A stretch of 46,140 nucleotides of DNA, taken from contig JAIPJR010000007.1 in the NCBI GenBank assembly GCA_021734045.1, positions 1 through 46,140 on the forward strand, read 5' to 3'. Of the stretch, positions 11,401-17,339 are shown in pieces. Position 1 is the first letter of the stretch. Every line of letters begins with the position of its first letter. The notes under the pieces were generated by a model. It was not told the DNA's origin, did no database searches, and worked only from the letters and a program-made list of their open reading frames with translations. This DNA comes from Fidelibacterota bacterium. Lineage in GTDB: Bacteria; Fidelibacterota; UBA8477. The position numbers and the translations under genes are program-made.

Positions 11401-12291
11401 GGAGATGGCAACGTGGATGTTCAGGATGCTATTCCCTTTGTAAATGCATGGCTCACAGACAATTACACCAAGGAAACCGGACCGGTGAGCGGTACTGCAC
11501 CTGGTTTCAACTTCTCGCCTGACGGTGTCTTTGACAGTTTTGACATGGCAGCATTTGTGGGAATGTATCGCTATTCGGCGGCCAATTTAACCGCTTCTAC
11601 ACTGGCCCGTATGTCGCTGACCCGACCTGAAGATTTCCAGGTCCGGTACGAGCCCGATGAAACAGGTATTACCATACGACTTCTGCCATCGGCATCGATT
11701 TCACCCACGGCCATAAGCGTCTGGCTGCAGTATAATCCGGCCAGCCTTGCCCTGAGCGAGTTTGACATGACAAACGCTCCGGATCAGATAATGGTGTTGA
11801 CAGCAACCGATGCCAATCCGGTGAATCTGGCCTGGATTGATATGACGCAGGTGGGTCTTAATGTCTCCGGCAGTACTGAAATTACCATTCGACTCAACCA
11901 CACGAATGGCGGTGTGTATAAATCCGATGTTTTAACCATCGCCACATTACTGGACGCGTCCGGGGAGTACACATCGCTGAATCGCGTCAACACAACCGTG
12001 GTGTACACGCCGGAAGAATTTGTGCTGGAGCTGGCCTACCCCAATCCATTCAACCCGACCCTGCACCTGAAATATGGCCTGCCGGAAGCGGATCAGGTCA
12101 CGGTGCAGATTTTTGACATTCGGGGTCACCAAGTAACGCAACTGGTGAACCAGCAACAACAAGCCGGTTGGTATCAGGCAGTATGGGATGGCAAAGATGA
12201 TTCAGGACGGATGGTAGCAACAGGCGTTTACTTCATCCGAGCCCAGGCTGCCGGTCTGACCCATATACAAAAAGTTGTTTTCCTGAAATAA
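2479..12291 (+). CDS. Giant secreted FG-GAP/ASPIC-UnbV repeat protein with PKD, dockerin-like and type IX sorting domains
   Basis: A ~3270-residue cell-surface or secreted protein. ATG 2479 is preferred over ATG 2467 and TTG 2350 because GAGGG lies 5 bases upstream and it gives a compact signal peptide ending near TSIFSQ. The body is five modules, each with seven FG-GAP/VCBS repeats (core WGDYDNDGDLDLFVAN, a calcium-binding DxDxDG loop) followed by an ASPIC/UnbV domain near residues 382-467, 837-930, 1300-1392, 1774-1864 and 2309-2401. A PKD domain (~1869-1951) sits between modules 4 and 5. Then follow an Ig-like domain (~2405-2506), two PKDs (~2510-2679), another Ig-like domain (~2682-2784), an FnIII-like domain (~2790-2874), a dockerin-like pair of EF loops (~2970-3030, DYTGDGNVDVQD), a cohesin-like sandwich (~3052-3176) and a C-terminal sorting/FlgD-like tail (~3182-3270, YPNPFNP). 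The repeats imply seven-bladed integrin-like propellers. The role is probably adhesion, matrix or ligand binding; no catalytic domain was seen. Confidence 0.93.
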   Translation: MLLGATRWRSLGCQNWTKLVIISALTATSIFSQTFTQITTGALVSDGTNSTNQAWGDYDNDGDLDLFVPTYNAVDLFYTNNGDGTFSQITVGALVQDATRAYSAAWADYDNDGFLDLFVSQVDNWSNTLYHNNGDGTFTKITTGSIVTDAGNSYDAAWADYDLDGDVDLLVANDNQNNFLYRNQGNGTFIRVTNTVITDFGGYRVSWADFDNDSDPDVLVQQHSGTNANRVFRNNGDGSFTQVVAGTLPNATYGTPFWGDYDNDGDPDLFLARNGVSEIYRNDGGSFTSIMTTPDVISTGAVWGDFDNDAWLDLYVANNGANAFYHNNGDGSFTAITTGEFVTNSDNSYSATAVDVNLDGALDLFVSNYNSQNNQLYLNDGNANHWIVVDLAGELDNSVGITASIALKAGDTWQTRHVLPTDGESLSRHLGLGSETMVDSIIINWPQGSPQVVTNIAADQMVTITQEDETPHSIKLIDDPTLSTTYNGYAIAWGDYDNDGYPDLFVPTYNDVDRLYHNNGDGTFSQITTGALVTTATRGVDADWGDYNNDGFLDLFIAQTDNWNNSLYRNNGDGTFTAVTEGNIVSSGGYTQSAAWWDFDRDGDLDIYVVNSNNQVNLLFRNNGDGSFTNLSGRVSTEENAYSYAAVWGDYNNDGAVDLFVVNDGNNFLFRNNGVGSFTRVLTGDIANDVHNSKTASWGDYDNDGFLDIFVGNLGESNVLYRNNGNGGFVKITTGPIAMDDLDVFGSVWVDIDQDGDKDLYVTVESDVNNVLYRNLGNGTFERVLPGITENSYSGLITDGGRSLGVAVADIDRNGTLDFGVANYGGTPTIYTISPTGNSWLALNLMQQTGGMQPIGGQVTTEALIAGNVVSQTLDMGGHLGGRGSSYQNSIIGLGDATTVTSLSIVWPRGQAWDTTGVGVNQSLTITESAIQTLFEKVTGDPVVGTGENSIGLAWGDYDQDGFPDLFVANYNGVNNLFYNNGDGTFSRITTGEVVAGSDYGYGGSWGDYDNDGYPDLYVIRYNQTNALYHNNGDGSFSAVTGILPTSYSYRSMSSAWGDYDNDGDLDLFIANDYNQTNELYNNDGQGGFTRMSAAPFSTDQEYSNSANWIDYDVDGDVDLFIANANGQANRLYRNNGAGSFQSVSGGVITTATENSQGSSWGDYDNDGDPDLFVANDANSDNGFYENNGDGTFTRILVGEIVTDRANSRGSSWLDVEGDGDLDLFVTNVDANNALYLNQGDGSFSRAAGAQAGEIGPIITDGGTSYGTAWADYDLNGTLDVAVANYSGENNFLYQNNGAGNSWVAIRLHGTASNQHGIGARVEVLNTIDGETRWQWRQVSSQSGFGGQPTDVAWFGLGADSAITQIRVKWPSGVVWDTSMVVGNRVLEIWENAPDPLYSRVTEGAIATDVGQSYAANWGDYNNDGYPDLHVANTSAANFLYHNNGDGTLSKITTGDPVVNSYNSYGAAWGDYDNDGDLDLLVANYGYNNLYQNNGEGVFTNQSVSYITTINRYTTGVAWGDYDNDGDLDLFVANTNNSYDELLQNNGNGTFTQIYNGDQAPWTTNYGYSSGGHWVDVDGDNDLDLFVTINSGSTSQTNRLYLNQSTNGNTLFTQTTSGVLVNEGGYSTAQAWGDFDNDGDLDLVVANASEDTSKTRNFLYRNNGSGSFTKITTGAIVTDKDYSHSCHWGDLDGDGWLDLMVGNSAANALYHNNGDGTFTRLYAGMGDPIMGSILTDGGLSRAVTFVDYNLDGDEDIFVANQGHANPLYKHINTENNWLRIQARGSRANHFADGSLVKVKASINGQSFWQTREITSQTGGSASGGLTASFGLGNATRADSVKVIFPNGAAQILTNVSLNQTISLNEPEPPVAAFSMDRSFGAPPLTVQFTDSSQGVDAQVVSWYWEFGDGETSNQQHPSHVFTEEGTYTVKLTIADANGSPASTEKTVDVSYFTDVTGGDLSVLSSYSYSASWGDYDNDGDEDIFVSNYSNRVNWLFRNDDGVFTWIESTPFTEHYGNTYSGHWGDADNDGDLDLLVLNTSSYGHFYINQGNGTFLVDEDSEISDTYFNNPYDATWGDMDGDGDLDLLVAQYNSYPILFENVDPENLEFDQVSESPLIQSYRSYTSVNFVDYDQDGDVDCFFTTYGANYLYINVGDSTFVTPDASFNNETQYSYGQTWGDYDNDGDLDLYLANYSGINALYRNDGDSFTKITSSGGLNGNSYSYSASWIDLNNDGWLDLWVSNYGQNDDYFENDGDGTFTRNTTLNILSNNYYTYQSVFADYDGNGSLDVFTPFYQSSTTNTLNRNNGNSNHWSTISLRGRESNRFGVNAKIRLLACLGGTSTTWQMREVGADVGGYGENSLVAHFGLGEAETIDSLIVEWPGGLVQSYGQLPVDTKFHITESSGPPPNLSWTPPDLSTVVVGQNQTWSTTVTLVNTGEGSLVYDFSVTDFWLSTSPGSGEIPAGDSVEVTLEINADDLSQGVYEGKFTLYTNDLDDAVVQIPVQVQVASFAAFFDYSPDQGFAPLTVTFTDQSISVDYPITQWEWFFGDGTGSNEQNPTHTYTAEGEYPVTLMITNSANQTAQFNGGTVSVTPTVSVDFAADETSGGNPHTVAFTDLSVFHADTTNQSWTWNFGDGVQSGLQNPSHTYTTEGVFTVSLTVSDGTNSYTVMKNDYITVINYPNFDLSVSTRDSLDMEIVENDVSTDTIVVYNPGGLADLEFGTSESMSWLSVVPVSGTVPPDDSLTVVLTYSSNDLGTYTGTLRFFVNDENATVLDLPVTMNVVEYPYLPEPFRAMYADNGAALNLTWTDRSRIEDGYRLYKQNGVGNWDLLWTAPSNTVEYTDTAVDTSQTWRYQIRSFLNSRGESTDAIEITVPAKPQLASVNRTGDVVTLTPASTATGTNGLFAERWVNDDPPVIGGRSTTAGSVRDTINFGFADRYQYRVYAYGGSPSGSYGQSWPSEKIALAEALHGDYTGDGNVDVQDAIPFVNAWLTDNYTKETGPVSGTAPGFNFSPDGVFDSFDMAAFVGMYRYSAANLTASTLARMSLTRPEDFQVRYEPDETGITIRLLPSASISPTAISVWLQYNPASLALSEFDMTNAPDQIMVLTATDANPVNLAWIDMTQVGLNVSGSTEITIRLNHTNGGVYKSDVLTIATLLDASGEYTSLNRVNTTVVYTPEEFVLELAYPNPFNPTLHLKYGLPEADQVTVQIFDIRGHQVTQLVNQQQQAGWYQAVWDGKDDSGRMVATGVYFIRAQAAGLTHIQKVVFLK

Positions 12292-12302
12292 AGACACTTT
12301 CG

Positions 12303-12334
12303 CACCAGACCCCGGCGGTTCGGTGTGGTTTTTT
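12303..12334 (+). terminator. Probable rho-independent terminator after the giant gene
   Basis: ACCAGACC and GGTGTGGT can pair with one mismatch around a GC-rich loop, and TTTTTT follows directly. It lies 12 bases past the stop of the giant gene, between that gene and the convergent minus-strand lipoprotein. The minus strand lacks a good T-run, so it mainly serves the plus strand. Confidence 0.6.
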
Positions 12335-12374
12335 GACAAGTGGTAAAGGAATTATTAGGCTGGGAGCAGACTGG

Positions 12375-13175
12375 CTAACGCACCGTGAAGTAGCGCCATG
12401 CCGATTCTGAACCGGTGGCTTCCACATCTCCGTGGTAGCTGGCCTGCATGTCAATGCGCCACTGGTAGGAATGTCCGGACGCTAAATCCACCCGGACCGA
12501 GTCACCGTCCTCTACCCGCCAAAATGGCTGAAAAGTCCAGGATTCTGTCCCGCCAATGTACTGAGTGGGCTGAAACCAGGCGCGGGTTACCAACTCCTGG
12601 GTGGTGGTTTCCAGAATGGTGAGAACATAATCCTCCATGGCCACATGATAATTGTAACTCCAGGAGAGCTCAACCGGTGTTTCAACCATATCGGTGAGCG
12701 ATTGGGGCAACATGGTAATCGCTTCGATGGCGCGCAACAGCGCGTAATTCAGCGTGTCGCTGGGCGGACTCAGATTCCCGCCCGTATCTTTCGCACGGAG
12801 GTAATAGTAGTAGCGCTCAATTTGCGTGCTTACCGTTACATCATCATCCCGATAGGAGGTGCTGGGACGGAAAGGGTCACTGATGGACAAGAAGGCGATA
12901 TCTTCAAAGCGTTCCAGCGTATCGGAAGCAACCATTCGATACAATACGTAGCCATCAATATCGGTTTCCGGATTGGGGTGCCACTCCAGGTAAATCACAT
13001 TACCAGGCTCCGCATCAATCCCCCGCTCGGGCCAGTCATCTATAGCTGACTTGGGAATCCATTCAGGCTTGGATGGGGGAAACGGATCTTCAATTTCTTT
13101 ACCACAATTGCTCAAAATGAGAATCATTGACAGAAATATGGACCAGTGTGGGAGTTGGATATTTTGCGTTGACAT
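12375..13175 (-). CDS. Lipoprotein with fibronectin type III-like domain
   Basis: A 266-aa predicted lipoprotein, and the only convincing minus-strand gene in the window. The start at 13175 is chosen because the ORF extension upstream of it is not secretory. From 13175 the protein begins MSTQNIQLPHWSIFLS and reaches a lipobox-like LILSNC by residue ~24. Residues ~50-150 look like an FnIII domain (LEWHPNPETDIDGYVLYR, YYYYLRAKDTGGNLSPPSD). A second beta-rich part follows (~165-266, ending AWRYFTVR). It is convergent with the giant gene and divergent from the caspase/ABC cluster. Function unknown; it is probably an envelope-anchored binding or structural protein. Confidence 0.8.
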   Translation of the reverse strand: MSTQNIQLPHWSIFLSMILILSNCGKEIEDPFPPSKPEWIPKSAIDDWPERGIDAEPGNVIYLEWHPNPETDIDGYVLYRMVASDTLERFEDIAFLSISDPFRPSTSYRDDDVTVSTQIERYYYYLRAKDTGGNLSPPSDTLNYALLRAIEAITMLPQSLTDMVETPVELSWSYNYHVAMEDYVLTILETTTQELVTRAWFQPTQYIGGTESWTFQPFWRVEDGDSVRVDLASGHSYQWRIDMQASYHGDVEATGSESAWRYFTVR

Positions 13176-13216
13176 GCGGGAAATATAAAGCACGCTTACA
13201 TTGTCCCACAGTAGAA

Positions 13217-13237
13217 ACCGGGTGAAGGAATCCCGGT
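13217..13237. promoter_or_regulatory. Inverted repeat in the divergent intergenic region
   Basis: ACCGGG (13217-13222) and CCCGGT (13232-13237) form a perfect 6-bp dyad with a 9-base spacer. It lies midway between the divergent starts at 13175 (minus) and 13293 (plus). This position suits an operator controlling one or both transcripts, or a leader hairpin for the minus-strand lipoprotein. No convincing -35/-10 pair was found beside it. Confidence 0.3.
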
Positions 13238-13292
13238 GGACGTTGCAATCTGGTCTCACCAAAAATATTACGCGAGGATAATGGGGAGGCAC

Positions 13293-15005
13293 ATGCCACA
13301 CCGATTCAAACAGGTTATAAAAATTCAACTCACGATTTTTTCCATGGGATTTCTGGGATTGTCCCTCATGCAATGCGGAGCCAAACCCTCACCTGACCCG
13401 GCGACGGCCTTGTCCGCAAAGTCAACGTCCGTACAACAACCGGAGATTCCACCACTCCCGGCCGGCTGGGTAGAATCACGCGGGAATAGTCGTCAGGAAG
13501 CCTGGGAAAAACTGGTGGGATCCGTTGGGCAGACCTACCGTGGTGTGAGTCAACTACAGAACCTGGTGGAGGAATCCTCACTGGGCGATTTGACTGAATA
13601 CACACGCAGCCAGGCTGAAGGACGTACCGAATCGGTAGGTTATTTGGAAAACGTGAAGGAGTACCGGGAGGGACCGCAGGTTGTTCTGCGCGTTCCCCAG
13701 CTGGAATTAACCCGGCTTGGGATCGCTAAATCTCTCAATGCCACCTACATCGGCACAACCGAAGACCCGCGTGTCATTCAGGAGATTTACACAAACATCT
13801 ACTTTATTGATGCGCCACGACAATTTGAACCCATCCTCTCAAGCCGGTTCTGGGGCGTAGCCAGCGCCTTTTATCTGGACGATTTGAATCAATTCGTTTT
13901 TTGGAATCAGGGCGGCAATGTGGATCGCATTTTCACGATACTCCAACTTCTCAATCAGGACCAATACAGCGTGACCCGCACCCAGGATCGCATCATCACT
14001 TTTGGCGGGATGACCGTGCCTGGCGATGCCTTCTTACTCCTGAGAAATGCCATCATGGCTGCCGAAAAGAGCGATTTGCTGAGTCTGGCGCTGTTAAACG
14101 CCTACCGCCAAACCGTTTTAATGAACGATCTCATGCGCCAGAATGCATTGAATACTGAAATTGAGCGACTCCGTAAGCAAATCGCCACCAATCTGCCCTA
14201 CCAGGTCCGGCAATTAAAGGCGGTTCAACAGGAACTGCCAACATATCTTGCGCCACTCCAATTGCCCGCTTCGGTGTTAGCCCGGCTTGGTCAATTGTGG
14301 GAAATTCCGCTGCAAATCAAAGTAAACCCGGCGCGCGTGGATGTTTTTACCGGGAAAATTGTCCTGAGCAACCTGCCCAAGTCCACTAACGGCCAACCAC
14401 TACCAGTTGCTGTGGACAATGCCACCGCCCTGGATAAATCGGTACGTTTTGATGGAAAAACCGGTGAACTCACCAACTTTTCCATGATTGGGAAGCAATA
14501 TCTGCGCATTTTTGTCCATGTCAGCGATTTCCTGGCATCCCTGGGATACACCGGTTACGAATATCTTAACGATCTGGCACCCGGGCAGCTCATTGAGTAC
14601 ACCACCACCGTCCCGCTCGTTTCCACGGGAGACAATAGCTTCACCCTGGATTTGCAGACCGATGATGAGGATTTAATCATGCGCATTATCAATATTTCCA
14701 AGGTGAATCAGGGCTACCACTACTATTTCTGCAATCTTATTACCAGCGGTTCGGACCGGGGGAAAATTGAGTTCCTGCCCTTCCGCAATCAACAGGGACT
14801 GCCCCTTACGGAAGCCAATTGGCGGAACGGTTACCGCGTGCCAAAATCAGACATGCAGGGACATTGGGACTTCATTATGCTCTCATCAGCAAACCCATTA
14901 TCCATTCCGGATGAGCATTTTATCGAAGCAATTGCTGATTTTGCAGAGCGGCTAGATGGTGAACACTATACATACGCCATCGCATCCATACGGGTAGGCA
15001 ATTGA
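13293..15005 (+). CDS. Lipoprotein with DUF4384-like C-terminus, first gene of the caspase/ABC cluster
   Basis: A 570-aa predicted lipoprotein. ATG 13293 is chosen because GGGGAGG ends a few bases before it; ATG 13281 is an alternative. The signal segment ends at a lipobox (LGLSLMQC, Cys ~28). Residues ~60-140 (AWEKLVGSVGQTYRG, ending VLRVPQLE) resemble the LPP20-type domain of small envelope lipoproteins. The last ~110 residues, with KIEFLPF, YRVPKSD and FIMLSSANPL, resemble DUF4384, a domain often found beside or fused to caspase-like proteins. The next gene starts 1 base after the stop and does encode a caspase-fold protein, which supports that reading. Both domain assignments are by eye. 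It may be a membrane-anchored partner of the protease. Confidence 0.75.
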   Translation: MPHRFKQVIKIQLTIFSMGFLGLSLMQCGAKPSPDPATALSAKSTSVQQPEIPPLPAGWVESRGNSRQEAWEKLVGSVGQTYRGVSQLQNLVEESSLGDLTEYTRSQAEGRTESVGYLENVKEYREGPQVVLRVPQLELTRLGIAKSLNATYIGTTEDPRVIQEIYTNIYFIDAPRQFEPILSSRFWGVASAFYLDDLNQFVFWNQGGNVDRIFTILQLLNQDQYSVTRTQDRIITFGGMTVPGDAFLLLRNAIMAAEKSDLLSLALLNAYRQTVLMNDLMRQNALNTEIERLRKQIATNLPYQVRQLKAVQQELPTYLAPLQLPASVLARLGQLWEIPLQIKVNPARVDVFTGKIVLSNLPKSTNGQPLPVAVDNATALDKSVRFDGKTGELTNFSMIGKQYLRIFVHVSDFLASLGYTGYEYLNDLAPGQLIEYTTTVPLVSTGDNSFTLDLQTDDEDLIMRIINISKVNQGYHYYFCNLITSGSDRGKIEFLPFRNQQGLPLTEANWRNGYRVPKSDMQGHWDFIMLSSANPLSIPDEHFIEAIADFAERLDGEHYTYAIASIRVGN

Positions 15006-15006
15006 C

Positions 15007-17292
15007 ATGAAGGGATCCATTTTGAATCGAATCCGGCTACCATTGACAGCTATTACCCACATAGTGATTATCTTGGCGATATGGAGCGGTGTTCTGTATG
15101 GTGAAATGGACCGATTACCGGAACGGCGTATGCTGATTATTGATAACTGGAATTATTCCGAAGATGTACTGGGCAAACTCACCGAATCGCGCTTCACAAC
15201 CGAGAAAGTCCATAATCTGGAGCGTATTTTCAATGCACCGGTGACGGTTTTTGCACAGGGCGGACCCAATTACACCATTGCAAAGCAGGATGTGCTCACA
15301 AAAATAAGCTCCTTCCTGGACAGCTTCGATGACCGCGAGGAAAGCATTGCCTATATATACATTCATGCTCACGGTGGGAAGTATGGCCCGGCTGGTGAGG
15401 AGCAGGCCTGTCTCTATTCAGAAGCCGCCCGGCTGGAAAAAGACGGAAGCTTTACTGTGAGCGAGACAATTCTGGAAGAAGAGATTGCCGGTGCCATTCA
15501 AAGCGCAAAAAATGACAATTCCCGCCTGAAAGTCTTCCTCTTCGTGGATGCCTGCAGTCAGGCGAAAAATGAGACCAAACAGACCATGTCCGATCGCCAG
15601 TTCCGCTGGGCTGATGTCACCCGGCAGCAGGCTAAAAAGCAGAAATTGACCTATCGCGATGTGGCTGATATGACCATGTTTGCCGGTCTGGGGTCTGTGC
15701 GGGAAGAGGACAACATTTACGCGCAGCTTATTGAACGCTACAACAGCAGTCACCTGAAACAGCGTCTATCCGTTGACCATTTTAAAAAAGCCGCCCGTTC
15801 CGAATTTGTGTACTACGGTTCTCATATCGCTGATGCGGTTATCCGGGAAACCCAGGCGTTGGTGCGGTTTGATGAGTTTACACCCGGCGCTGTTGTGGAA
15901 CAGAGCAGTCTGCCGGTCTTTCTCCATCAGCCCAATGTGATTTCCGCCGCCAGTTATAGTTTTACCATTCGGGAGGAACGCGGTAAATATTTTGAAGATT
16001 ATTACCTGAAACGGTCGCTGGAGCCGGGTTTGAATTACCTGTTCACGCCAGATTCCTGCCAGCAGCTCAAAGGCAGTTTGGTGCTGAAATTCCCCGGGAA
16101 TGCCACATTTGAACAGGGCGCCATGCTCAATTTTACAGTGAACGGTGATAAATACAGTGCAGCCTGGTCCACCGAGATGGGTGGATTTGTGAGCCAGCTG
16201 CTCCCGGGCCAATATGGTATGCTGAACTACAAGGAGCAGGTGGTGGCACGTCAGTTTTCCATCTCCTCCACCACCACCACGAGCTTCACGCTGCAAGAAC
16301 CTGTAAAACCCCGTGATATTTATATCCCCACGGCAGTGGAACTGAATTTTTTAAAAAAACATCAATTTGACTATATCACGCGCCTTTTTTTCCCCAATCA
16401 GGTAATTATTGATAGTGACGGATTTTTGTACAATGAGCGCCAAGTGCAGTATTTCACGGAAAACGCGTATGGCAACTTTTTCACGACCCTGAAATATGCA
16501 AAAGGCCGTTTGTATGGATTAGAGGATCGCTGGATTAATATCTCCGGTGATGATTCAGCGACAGTGGTAACCTTCCCGGAAACAATACGGAATTTTATCG
16601 TATTGGAAAATGGCGGTGGTTATGCCCTTTCGGTACAAAATCAACTGTACGAATTCACAAACGATGGGTTGATATCACCGGCTAATCTGGTTCTGGAGGG
16701 AACGGCGCGTGAAATTTTCCTGGTGGACAATCAGGTGGTCATCCTCGTGCGGGACGATTATAACCGGTATTTCGCCTACCGCTATGCCTATCAGGAAGGG
16801 CTGCTGGAAAAATTCCAGTTGGAAGGCGTGGTGTCGAATGTCTACCAGCTCAATGCGCCCTATCTGGCGCTGCGCTACCGGGATCGGATAAGGATTGTTG
16901 ATGTCAGGCAGTGGCAGGAATTGCCCCTGGTGCCTGCTTTATCCCAGAACCCCTACTTTGTGTACCACCGGGACCATTCCCTGTACATGGATTTTGACGG
17001 GCAGCTCTTCCAGGTTACCGTGACGGAAGGACAACCGGTCCAAAAACGGATGATTACGAAATTTCCCAAGGGCATTGACCCCAATAACACGGTGGTTTTC
17101 GGTCGGGCGCTTATTACGCTGAAGAGCTCCCGCAAGGGCAGCTATGTGGAGGTTATTTCTGATGAAGGTCGGGCCGAATACGATTTAAATGATGCCGTAA
17201 ATCGCATGTATCTGTATGGTCAACAGGTCTATTTCACCGGTGAACAGGTACTGCTCACCTACGCGCTCGTGGAGCGGGATTTAAAAAAATGA
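15007..17292 (+). CDS. Exported caspase-fold (clan CD) cysteine peptidase with C-terminal propeller-like region
   Basis: A 761-aa protein with an N-terminal hydrophobic signal segment (residues ~12-32, ending VLYGE). The caspase fold follows: RMLIIDNW (first strand), YIYIHAHGG with the catalytic His at ~122 before Gly, and VFLFVDACSQ with the catalytic Cys at 183. The His-Gly and Asp-Ala-Cys pair separated by ~60 residues is the clan CD (C14-like) signature. Residues ~330-425 are beta-rich. Residues ~430-761 carry recurring strand motifs (FLYNERQVQYF, GRLYGLEDRWI, NGGGYALSVQNQLYEF) that suggest a beta-propeller. The start is 1 base after the previous gene, and the stop overlaps an ATG, so it sits inside an operon. 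Most bacterial caspase homologues are cytosolic or act in signalling; export into the envelope here is inferred from the signal segment. The substrate is unknown. Confidence 0.82.
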   Translation: MKGSILNRIRLPLTAITHIVIILAIWSGVLYGEMDRLPERRMLIIDNWNYSEDVLGKLTESRFTTEKVHNLERIFNAPVTVFAQGGPNYTIAKQDVLTKISSFLDSFDDREESIAYIYIHAHGGKYGPAGEEQACLYSEAARLEKDGSFTVSETILEEEIAGAIQSAKNDNSRLKVFLFVDACSQAKNETKQTMSDRQFRWADVTRQQAKKQKLTYRDVADMTMFAGLGSVREEDNIYAQLIERYNSSHLKQRLSVDHFKKAARSEFVYYGSHIADAVIRETQALVRFDEFTPGAVVEQSSLPVFLHQPNVISAASYSFTIREERGKYFEDYYLKRSLEPGLNYLFTPDSCQQLKGSLVLKFPGNATFEQGAMLNFTVNGDKYSAAWSTEMGGFVSQLLPGQYGMLNYKEQVVARQFSISSTTTTSFTLQEPVKPRDIYIPTAVELNFLKKHQFDYITRLFFPNQVIIDSDGFLYNERQVQYFTENAYGNFFTTLKYAKGRLYGLEDRWINISGDDSATVVTFPETIRNFIVLENGGGYALSVQNQLYEFTNDGLISPANLVLEGTAREIFLVDNQVVILVRDDYNRYFAYRYAYQEGLLEKFQLEGVVSNVYQLNAPYLALRYRDRIRIVDVRQWQELPLVPALSQNPYFVYHRDHSLYMDFDGQLFQVTVTEGQPVQKRMITKFPKGIDPNNTVVFGRALITLKSSRKGSYVEVISDEGRAEYDLNDAVNRMYLYGQQVYFTGEQVLLTYALVERDLKK

Positions 17293-17339
17293 CAATCAAC
17301 CGGGCCGGCCTGTGCGCACCCATTCAAAGGCAAGGATCC

